Assembly (NCBI GenBank): GCA_964596865.1
Contig: CAZQVW010000172.1
Location: 1-5,436 of the forward strand
Source: UBA6382 sp964596865
GTDB lineage: Bacteria; Bacteroidota; Bacteroidia; Bacteroidales; Bacteroidaceae
Direction: 5' to 3'
Length of the DNA: 5,436 bases
A program made the position numbers and the translations under genes. This document shows, piece by piece, positions 1-5,436 of the stretch; within the stretch, counting starts at the first letter, position 1; every line of letters starts with the position of its first letter. Below the pieces are notes generated by a model. That model worked only from the letters and a program-made list of their open reading frames with translations. It made no database searches and was not told where the DNA came from.

Positions 1-13
1 CCCTATAGCAGGG
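1..13 (-). terminator. Possible start of a terminator hairpin after the GH20 gene
   Basis: Two bases beyond the TAA stop, CCCT (13-10) can pair with AGGG (4-1) around a 5-base loop. The window ends here, so a longer stem or a T-run cannot be judged. The placement fits a transcript end; the stem alone is too short to prove it. Confidence 0.2.
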
Positions 14-15
14 TA

Positions 16-3000
16 TTAATACGCCACCTTTTCGCCATTGCGTATATAGATTTTGCCTTTCGCGGGTTCGGCAACGCGCCTGCCCTGCAAATCATAGATA
101 TGTTCGTTGCCGCCAGCAATAGAATTTTCGGTTACGGCATTTTCAATGCCGGTGGCCTTGCTAAAGACAGCAGCAATCATAAGATCACCGTCCACCAAAT
201 TAGCAGGTATGGTGTATATGCCGTCTGTAGCGGCATCAACATCGATGACGGTGGTGAGCCTTTGAGCCACTCCGCTCACCACACTGTCGCCCGTGAGAAT
301 ACCGTGGGTAACACTCAATGCAGAAAGAGAATAACCACTTTCGGGCTGGGCCTTAAAACTGAGCGCACTGGCAATAGGCGCGGTGCTACCATCAAGTGTG
401 GCATTGTCCGTGGTGATGAGCGTGCCGTCAGAGGAAGTTACGCTCACCTTCACATTCTCATTATTATATATACGCAAGCGCACGTCCATAATATCGCCAC
501 CGTTGGTAATGATGTCGTTGCCGGAGAGCATAGTGCCCTTAGGGTTGATACTGTTCCAATCCACCTTCCATCTCATCATATAGAAACCGTCCTCCAGCTC
601 CGGCACTGCAAACGCGGGCGGATTGATGGCGTTGCGAGACGGGCCACTAAGGGCCTGTCCATTACTATTATAGCCGTTGGCATCGCTGCCCTCCTGCTGA
701 CTATAAAAAGAATAGGCCATGAGGTCTGAGCCCTCAACGGGAGTGCCATCTGAATTGACGGAAGCACTAAACACGCCATCGTTTTGTCTGTCTATATACA
801 CATAGCCATGCATCCATCCGGTGGAGAAATTAAACTTTGGCGTTACCTGCTCACCGGCCCTGGCTACGAAAGCCTGGGCGGTGAGGTTCTGATACATCTT
901 GCCGGTAAGGGGATTAGTAATAGTCTGGCTGCCCAACTGCACACTGGAGAGTGTGCGATTGGAATAGGAGCGGTTGAGGTCGCGGTCGAAATTAGTAGCC
1001 CATGGACCGTTGTCGGTCTTAGGCATAGCCTCAAACTCGTCATACACCTCCAGATATTTCTGATATGTGGCGCGCGAGGCACTGGTTTCTGCCGATGCCG
1101 GAGTGATGAGGTTGGTATTGAGATAGTTGATAGCCTCGGAAGTGTAATTGCCCACATTGGTAGAGTCGTTGTCGCGCACCAGCGCACGGCATTTCTTCAC
1201 AAGGCTTTTCAGCATTCCGCTATAATCCTCAATGCGCACCAGTTTCCATGTGCCGGGCATACACAGCTGTGGCTGATCCTGCACTTTAACCACATTGGTG
1301 GTGCCGTTGGTGGTAGCCACAAGGCGCTTGACATTGCCTGTTGCCGTGTCGCTATAATTTTCCACGCCACTAATAGTTACGGCACCGGCCACATAAGTAT
1401 ATTCGTGGTTAGGCACAGTGGCCTTGTCGATACGAATGGCAGTGCCCTGCTCGGCTAATCCGGCGTTTGAGTTGATAGCACCGAGGGTAACCTGTTTGCC
1501 GGTGCGGACATTAACAAGATAGCGCCCCTGCTCGTCTTGGGCGAACTTCCACAGCTCTTCCGGCTCATCCTGCTTGGTATAATGTGCGTGGAGGTCGTTG
1601 CCGGAAGCGCCGACATAGAGACTGGACCCATCAAAAGGCAGGCAGTAGTATGTAGAAGCGTTGAGAATCTGATAATAGGCGGAGGTGTCGGGCTGAACGA
1701 TGGGCGCAGCCTTGAATGCAGCCACGGCGTCGCTCAAAGTCTTGGCCGAGGCGTCATCGGTCTTTTCGGCAGCGGCGTTGTAAGCATCGTTAAGCGTTTT
1801 ATAATTTTCTGTTGAGACATAGCCGGCCTCGCCTGCCTTTGTAGCATCAAGGATTTCCTTTGCCTCTTTTCGAGCCGCCTGCATCGCAGTGAGGCTATCG
1901 GGCTCAATATAATGCTTGGCGTAGTTATAGCCCAGGGCATCATAGATTTCGTCGTGATGTTGGATACGAGCCAAGAAACTAATCCAGCTCTTTTGGGAGG
2001 AAGGCAGCCACGCATTCTCGGCCAAAGCGCCCAAGCGCGGCAGCATCTGATATTCCAGTTCGGTGGAGTCGTTGCAGGTCTCCGCCCACATATTGCCTTG
2101 CATACCCAGAACGAGCGTGGTATCCTTCTTTTGGTTTTTCATAGCGCGCAGGGCATCACAGTTGTAGACGGTGGCCATGGTGTTCACCCAGTTGGGGCCC
2201 CAACCGCCCTCGTAGCCTTCCTGCACATCGCATTGATCGGCAGGCACCTGCATCATATCGAAATAGAGCTCCGTATAGGGCACATAGATACTCTTGAATC
2301 CTTTATTGGCTGCGTCTACAGTCTTAGATGTGCTGTTCCAAGCCATCACAGTGGGCTTGACATCGTATTTGTCGTTCCAGCGACCCAGCAATTCGTCCCA
2401 TACCACGATTTCCTTACCGAAGTTGTCGCGCAGATAAGTGCCGAGCTCATAGACAAGCCACGATTGCAGCTGATCCACACCCGTAAGGCCTTCGTCTTGC
2501 ACGCGCTTGAGGCATTGGGCATTGTTTTTCCAATTCTCCGTGGGGCATTCGTCGCCGCCGATGTGGATATACTTGTAAGGAAAGATATTGGCCACGTTCT
2601 TCAGAACGCACTTAAGGAAGTCCACCACGCGGTCATCACCGATATTGAGCACATCGTGGGAGATTCCGCCCGTGGTGCGTACGGAATAAGTGCGAGTGCT
2701 GTCGCAGCTAAGCCACGGATAAGAAGCCAAAGCCGCCACCATGTGGCCGGGCAGGTCAATCTCTGGCATTATCTCGATACCGCGCACTTTGGCGTAGTCC
2801 ACAATTTCTTTCAAATCCTTTTGGGTGAAGAACATGCCCTCGCCATAGGGCGTGTCGTCCATCAGCGTGGAAGCACCGTGGTAGCCGCGGGTTACCTGAC
2901 TGGCAGAGCGCCTTGCGCCCACCTCGGTGAGCTTGGGATATTCGGGGATTTCGATACGCCAGCCCTGGTCATCAGTGAGGTGCCAGTGAAAGCGGTTCAT

Positions 3001-3999
3001 CTTATAGAAAGCCATCACATCGAGGGCGCGCTTAATCTCTGCCTTTGAGAAGAAATGGCGAGCCACGTCAATCATAAATCCGCGCCAAGCAAGGTTGGGC
3101 TTATCGTTGATGGTGAGCTGGGGCACGCTCCAGCCCTGGCCGTTCTTGTCCGGCCCACCGAAATAAGTATCGGGCAAAAGTTGCTTAAGCGTCTGCAATC
3201 CATAAAAGAAGCCCACGCGCTCACCGGCATAGATAGTAACATTATTATCATTAATCACCATCCTATAACCGGTGGAATCCACATCATTGGCGCTAACAAA
3301 GCGAATGCTCTTCACATCATCGGCAGCAGTGCCCTTTGTGGCCTGCACCTTGGCGCATCCGGCCTTCGTGAGGTTGGCAGCCAGCTCATCCACAAAATCC
3401 TGGATGCTATCATCGTCATAATAGATGCCGGTGATAGCGGAGACATCGAATTTCTTGTTCTCTTCTATCTGGATACTGCGCGGCCATGGGATCAGCCTCG
3501 GCAAAGAGCGGTATTCGGCCGACGAGCGAGCCTGCTTAAACACAATCACGTTGCCGGGGTCGCTACCGCCGTCCCACAGACCCACTTCCTTGCCTTCGCC
3601 TGTGCCACCAAACTGGTTGAAAGCCACACTGTTGTTGCCCTTCGGACGGATTTCATAGCCGTTGTTCACCTTCACCACCATAAACGTGGTAGGCGTAACG
3701 TTTTTGCCGGCCTTTACCTTCGAACTTTTCGTAGCACTGACGTTGAGCCACATACTATCGCGGTTGATAATGGTGTAGCCCTCCGTGGCATTGCCTCTCA
3801 ACTGCCATATCTGACTGTTGGCAGCCGTCGGCGCATTGGTGGTAACGGTCTTGCCTTCGCCCTGCGCGGTGATAACGTTGTTGCTGTTGTTAAACGTGAG
3901 GTTATACCACTTTCCGGCCTCGGGCGCTTCCTGCGCCCGGGCTACGAATGGCATCAGCGCCAGCATCAGCAACGATAGATTCTTAAGTAATTTTGTCAT
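16..3999 (-). CDS. Secreted multi-domain GH20 beta-N-acetylhexosaminidase
   Basis: Predicted to hydrolyse terminal beta-linked GlcNAc/GalNAc by the substrate-assisted (oxazolinium) mechanism of glycoside hydrolase family 20, outside the cytoplasm. Seen in the 1327-residue product: a signal peptide (1-22, cleavage likely after ARA, no lipobox Cys); a beta-trefoil/ricin-like module (27-156, QIW at 63-65); a GH20b domain (about 165-297); the catalytic barrel (about 300-670). The barrel contains R314 in DVARHFF, HWHLTDDQGW (338-347), PEIDLPGH (412-419), the catalytic pair D483-E484 in HIGGDEC, and pocket aromatics W534, W554, Y579 and W638. It is followed by a helical FIVAR-like segment (705-766), a second trefoil-like module (773-922), another helical segment (925-993), a GEVED-like beta domain (1000-1180), an InlB-like repeat (1183-1280) and a tail (1283-1327). 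It is much longer than the 500-800 residues common for the family. The ATG at 3999 is chosen because the signal peptide follows it; no Shine-Dalgarno is visible, as is usual in Bacteroidetes. The GH20 call is firm. The accessory module names come from sequence style and are less certain. Exact substrate and linkage cannot be read from sequence. Confidence 0.95.
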   Translation of the reverse strand: MTKLLKNLSLLMLALMPFVARAQEAPEAGKWYNLTFNNSNNVITAQGEGKTVTTNAPTAANSQIWQLRGNATEGYTIINRDSMWLNVSATKSSKVKAGKNVTPTTFMVVKVNNGYEIRPKGNNSVAFNQFGGTGEGKEVGLWDGGSDPGNVIVFKQARSSAEYRSLPRLIPWPRSIQIEENKKFDVSAITGIYYDDDSIQDFVDELAANLTKAGCAKVQATKGTAADDVKSIRFVSANDVDSTGYRMVINDNNVTIYAGERVGFFYGLQTLKQLLPDTYFGGPDKNGQGWSVPQLTINDKPNLAWRGFMIDVARHFFSKAEIKRALDVMAFYKMNRFHWHLTDDQGWRIEIPEYPKLTEVGARRSASQVTRGYHGASTLMDDTPYGEGMFFTQKDLKEIVDYAKVRGIEIMPEIDLPGHMVAALASYPWLSCDSTRTYSVRTTGGISHDVLNIGDDRVVDFLKCVLKNVANIFPYKYIHIGGDECPTENWKNNAQCLKRVQDEGLTGVDQLQSWLVYELGTYLRDNFGKEIVVWDELLGRWNDKYDVKPTVMAWNSTSKTVDAANKGFKSIYVPYTELYFDMMQVPADQCDVQEGYEGGWGPNWVNTMATVYNCDALRAMKNQKKDTTLVLGMQGNMWAETCNDSTELEYQMLPRLGALAENAWLPSSQKSWISFLARIQHHDEIYDALGYNYAKHYIEPDSLTAMQAARKEAKEILDATKAGEAGYVSTENYKTLNDAYNAAAEKTDDASAKTLSDAVAAFKAAPIVQPDTSAYYQILNASTYYCLPFDGSSLYVGASGNDLHAHYTKQDEPEELWKFAQDEQGRYLVNVRTGKQVTLGAINSNAGLAEQGTAIRIDKATVPNHEYTYVAGAVTISGVENYSDTATGNVKRLVATTNGTTNVVKVQDQPQLCMPGTWKLVRIEDYSGMLKSLVKKCRALVRDNDSTNVGNYTSEAINYLNTNLITPASAETSASRATYQKYLEVYDEFEAMPKTDNGPWATNFDRDLNRSYSNRTLSSVQLGSQTITNPLTGKMYQNLTAQAFVARAGEQVTPKFNFSTGWMHGYVYIDRQNDGVFSASVNSDGTPVEGSDLMAYSFYSQQEGSDANGYNSNGQALSGPSRNAINPPAFAVPELEDGFYMMRWKVDWNSINPKGTMLSGNDIITNGGDIMDVRLRIYNNENVKVSVTSSDGTLITTDNATLDGSTAPIASALSFKAQPESGYSLSALSVTHGILTGDSVVSGVAQRLTTVIDVDAATDGIYTIPANLVDGDLMIAAVFSKATGIENAVTENSIAGGNEHIYDLQGRRVAEPAKGKIYIRNGEKVAY

Positions 4000-4037
4000 T
4001 GTAATATTGTATTAGATTATTATTTCCGTTATCATCG

Positions 4038-4060
4038 GGCGGGGACAAGCACTCCCCGCC
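4038..4060 (-). promoter_or_regulatory. GC-rich hairpin in the 5' leader of the GH20 gene
   Basis: A perfect 8-bp stem, GGCGGGGA (4060-4053) pairing with TCCCCGCC (4045-4038), closes a 7-base loop (GTGCTTG). It sits about 40 bases after the inferred transcription start and about 40 bases before the ATG. No T-run follows on either strand, so it is not a standard intrinsic terminator. It could stabilise the mRNA or act in post-transcriptional control; its function is not shown by the sequence. Just upstream on the transcript side, AGCGCA occurs twice on the plus strand (4064-4069 and 4075-4080). Confidence 0.55.
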
Positions 4061-4102
4061 GCCAGCGCAATCTTAGCGCACATAAACATTGCAATTTGGC
4101 TA

Positions 4103-4134
4103 CAAAAATAACACATTCTTTACAATCCCACAAA
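4103..4134 (-). promoter_or_regulatory. Bacteroidetes-type promoter for the GH20 gene
   Basis: On the minus strand, TTTG (4134-4131) is followed after 20 bases by TATTTTTG (4110-4103). This matches the primary-sigma consensus of Bacteroidetes, TTTG at about -33 and TAnnTTTG at about -7, with normal spacing. Transcription would start near 4097, giving a leader of about 97 nt before the ATG at 3999. It lies in the non-coding gap and points at the hydrolase, so the hydrolase is probably transcribed independently of the caspase gene. Confidence 0.7.
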
Positions 4135-4202
4135 TTATCATCAATTTTGATTGCAAAAAATGCGATTTTTTCCAAAAAAGATAGCAAAAGTGAGTTTTCC
4201 GT

Positions 4203-4220
4203 TCGCCCTGCGAAGGGCAA
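4203..4220 (-). terminator. Possible weak terminator hairpin after the caspase gene
   Basis: Starting 18 bases after the TGA of the caspase frame, TTGCCCT (4220-4214) can pair with AGGGCGA (4209-4203) around a TCGC loop, with one T-G wobble. The following sequence is T-rich but only after some ten mixed bases (TTTT, then TTTTTT further on), so it is not a textbook intrinsic terminator. Confidence 0.3.
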
Positions 4221-4238
4221 TTGCATCAATTCGCGCCG

Positions 4239-4961
4239 TCATTGCAACTTCATATTCCGCCAATTAGCCGACAGCGCACCGGCAGGAATGAGCGTGGGCG
4301 TCTGATTATGCTTATTAATGACCACCGACTTCTGCGCCACCTTCTCGTTCACGAAATCGCATAGCTCGCCCAGCGTTACATTGCCCTTTGTGTCCTGCAG
4401 TTTCTTTAATATATAATAGGTAAACAAGCCGTGCTTCATATCATTGTAGGGATAGGCCGTTTGGTCGCCACTGGCAGCCGTAAAGACCACCATATTCCCC
4501 GTGGGCACACCCTCTTTCACCTTCAGAGCCACACCACGCGCAGAAGCCAGCATACCATCGCCGCGCTGCGCCCCACTAAAGCAGGCGTCCATAATCACCA
4601 CCACCTTTTTAGCGTTTAGGTCTGCGAGAGTTTTATACAGGCGCTTGGTGGAGAGGCAAGCCTCGGTGAGCCTGCCGTTGGCGTCCACGGGCAGCAAGTA
4701 CGCAATCTTGTCCGCCACGTTGGGAATGCCATGACCGGCGTAATAAAAGATTACATCGATATTTCCTTTATAGGCCTTGGCAATATCACTGATGTCATTA
4801 AGGGCAGTGAGCATCATTCTGAATGTGGCATCATCATACCGACGGATGTTTTCTTTGGGCAGTCCGAGGGTCTTTTGGCAATAGTCGGCAAAGCGGTTGG
4901 CATCGTTTTTGGCGTATTCCACCTTGGCCACATGCTGATAGTCCTCATTACCAATAATCAC
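4239..4961 (-). CDS. Caspase-like (peptidase C14) domain, N-terminus cut off by a frameshift
   Basis: A cysteine peptidase domain of the caspase/metacaspase fold (family C14). Counting from the GTG at 4961, the first beta strand is VIIGNEDYQ, the catalytic His is H77 in FYYAGHG (codon 4731-4733) and the catalytic Cys is C127 in MDACFSG (codon 4581-4583). The Asp two residues before the Cys (D125) is the metacaspase/paracaspase pattern, which in that family goes with Arg/Lys rather than Asp cleavage specificity. The C-terminus (SANWRNMKLQ) looks complete. The GTG is a poor start: it falls inside beta strand 1, and the open frame continues upstream to 5039 with VNIPVSNTKSENTFA, a linker I recall from Bacteroidales caspase-family proteins. 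That extension has no ATG, GTG or TTG. The domain is therefore probably the C-terminal half of the Sel1-repeat protein encoded just upstream, separated by one base. No signal peptide is seen at this start; the true N-terminus lies outside the window, so localisation is unknown. The biological role (signalling, cell death, defence or proteolysis) cannot be told from sequence. Confidence 0.88.
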   Translation of the reverse strand: MIIGNEDYQHVAKVEYAKNDANRFADYCQKTLGLPKENIRRYDDATFRMMLTALNDISDIAKAYKGNIDVIFYYAGHGIPNVADKIAYLLPVDANGRLTEACLSTKRLYKTLADLNAKKVVVIMDACFSGAQRGDGMLASARGVALKVKEGVPTGNMVVFTAASGDQTAYPYNDMKHGLFTYYILKKLQDTKGNVTLGELCDFVNEKVAQKSVVINKHNQTPTLIPAGALSANWRNMKLQ

Positions 4962-5016
4962 GGCGAAAGTATTTTCGCTCTTGGTGTTACTGACGGGAAT
5001 ATTAACGTGCCCCCTT

Positions 5017-5042
5017 CTATATAAATAAGGTATAGAAGTTTA
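5017..5042 (-). other. Frameshift junction between the Sel1 and caspase frames
   Basis: The Sel1 frame ends with TAG at 5019-5017. The caspase frame is open only downstream of its own TAA at 5042-5040. A change of frame by +1 (one base skipped or one base too many) must therefore fall in the roughly 20 bases between them. The best site is the TTT run (plus-strand AAA, 5023-5025): with two Ts the reading becomes FYTLLYRRGHVNIPV, which both completes a Sel1 repeat and enters the caspase linker. The position is an inference; the two conflicting frames are seen directly. Confidence 0.75.
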
Positions 5043-5436
5043 CGCCATAATCCTTTTGTTTTTCCACGGTCTTCTCCAGCCACGTCCTTGCCTTCGCATA
5101 GTCAATCGCACCGGCCTCTCCGCCTATATACATGTTTCCCAGCGACGCCATCGACATCACATCGCCCAATTCTGCCGCCTTTTCGTAATATATCAGGGCG
5201 TTCTTGGGGGCGTTCTGCTTCTCATAGACATGGGCTTTAGAACTATAAACCCGGTCTGGCTTCTCGCCCGCGGCCAGTGCCTTGTCATACCATTCCAATG
5301 CCTTCTCGTAATCTTTCGGCAGCCCCAATTCGCCATAGAAATAGGCCGTACCAATGCGAAAATAGCCCATAGGATACCCCAAATCCACCGACTTCATATA
5401 ATAATCTAAGGCCTTTTTATTATCCACCTCCACCAC
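5017..5436 (-). CDS. Sel1/TPR-like repeat protein, 5' partial, probable N-terminal part of the Sel1-caspase gene
   Basis: The frame is open at the window edge, so the true start lies outside; the GTG at 5436 is only the first codon seen. The 139 visible residues form about four helix-turn-helix repeats of the Sel1/TPR type: KKALDYYMKSVDLGYPMGYF onwards (7-42), YEKALEWYDKALAAGEKPDR onwards (43-76), KNALIYYEKAAELGDVMSMA onwards (78-112), and an incomplete one from AKARTWLEKTVEKQ (114 to the end). Such repeats usually act as protein-binding scaffolds. The last repeat breaks off as VNFYTLFI and meets a TAG at 5017-5019, where a Sel1 repeat would read like LLYxxG. Dropping one T just before gives FYTLLYRRG and continues into the caspase frame without interruption. 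A free-standing Sel1 protein with a degenerate end is possible but less likely. The repeat family is clear; the specific partner is unknown. Confidence 0.85.
   Translation of the reverse strand: MVEVDNKKALDYYMKSVDLGYPMGYFRIGTAYFYGELGLPKDYEKALEWYDKALAAGEKPDRVYSSKAHVYEKQNAPKNALIYYEKAAELGDVMSMASLGNMYIGGEAGAIDYAKARTWLEKTVEKQKDYGVNFYTLFI

Noticed and set aside
1912..3048. Long open frame on the plus strand (378 codons) opposite the GH20 catalytic domain
   Set aside because: It is antisense to a firmly identified gene, shows no recognisable domain, is rich in His/Ile/Val as expected from the mirrored codons, and has no promoter or start context.
3055..3978. Second long plus-strand open frame (307 codons) opposite the GH20 N-terminal half
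   Set aside because: Same reasoning: a shadow of the signal peptide, trefoil and GH20b coding sequence with no family resemblance.
4032..4229. Small minus-strand frame (65 codons) in the gap between the caspase and GH20 genes
   Set aside because: It runs through the promoter, the A-tracts and the leader hairpin, and its product has no coherent pattern. A regulatory reading of the gap explains the sequence better.
16..4961. The caspase and hexosaminidase genes as one operon or functional unit
   Set aside because: A gap of about 240 bp with a consensus promoter separates them, and no shared pathway is evident.
4963..4978. Perfect 6-bp hairpin (GCGAAA-ATAC-TTTCGC) directly before the GTG of the caspase frame
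   Set aside because: It lies within the in-frame extension encoding SENTFA and is some 40 bases beyond the frameshift site, too far to stimulate slippage in known systems. Probably a chance result of codon choice, though it further argues against GTG 4961 as a good start.
4239..5436. Sel1 and caspase as a complete anti-phage system
   Set aside because: Only one effector-like gene and one scaffold are visible, probably a single protein. No sensor, nuclease, CRISPR array or toxin-antitoxin pair is present, and the gene extends past the window, so a defence system cannot be claimed.

Overview
The window looks like a chromosomal segment of a gut- or oral-type Bacteroidales, probably Prevotellaceae or a close relative. 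The signs are a very long secreted multi-domain glycoside hydrolase, a C-terminal tail of the form IYDLQGRRV...KGKIYIRNGEKV, a promoter matching the Bacteroidetes consensus (TTTG / TAnnTTTG), and start codons without a Shine-Dalgarno sequence. The genus is an inference from these features. All supported genes lie on the minus strand, so the window reads right to left.

Right end (5436 to 4239): a Sel1/TPR-like repeat region, open at the window edge, runs directly into a caspase-like (peptidase family C14) domain. The two parts are in different frames. The Sel1 frame stops at 5017-5019. The caspase frame has no ATG, GTG or TTG codon before a GTG that lies inside its first beta strand. Removing one T from a TTT run (plus-strand AAA at 5023-5025) would join both into one continuous Sel1-caspase protein with a well-formed last Sel1 repeat. 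This is therefore most likely one gene split by a single-base frameshift, which could be a real mutation, a sequencing error or recoding. The caspase His and Cys are both present.

Middle (4238 to 4000): an intergenic region of about 240 bp. From right to left it holds a small hairpin after the caspase stop, an A-tract-rich segment, a consensus Bacteroidetes promoter, and a leader of roughly 97 nt with a strong GC-rich hairpin, ending at the ATG of the next gene.

Left end (3999 to 16): one 1327-residue secreted GH20 beta-N-acetylhexosaminidase with an intact catalytic Asp-Glu pair and a large set of accessory modules (two beta-trefoil-like domains, two short helical modules, a GEVED-like beta domain, an InlB-type repeat and a sorting-like tail). 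It probably removes terminal GlcNAc or GalNAc from host or microbial glycans outside the cytoplasm. It has its own promoter, and nothing ties it functionally to the caspase gene beyond adjacency and orientation. The plus strand shows no credible gene.
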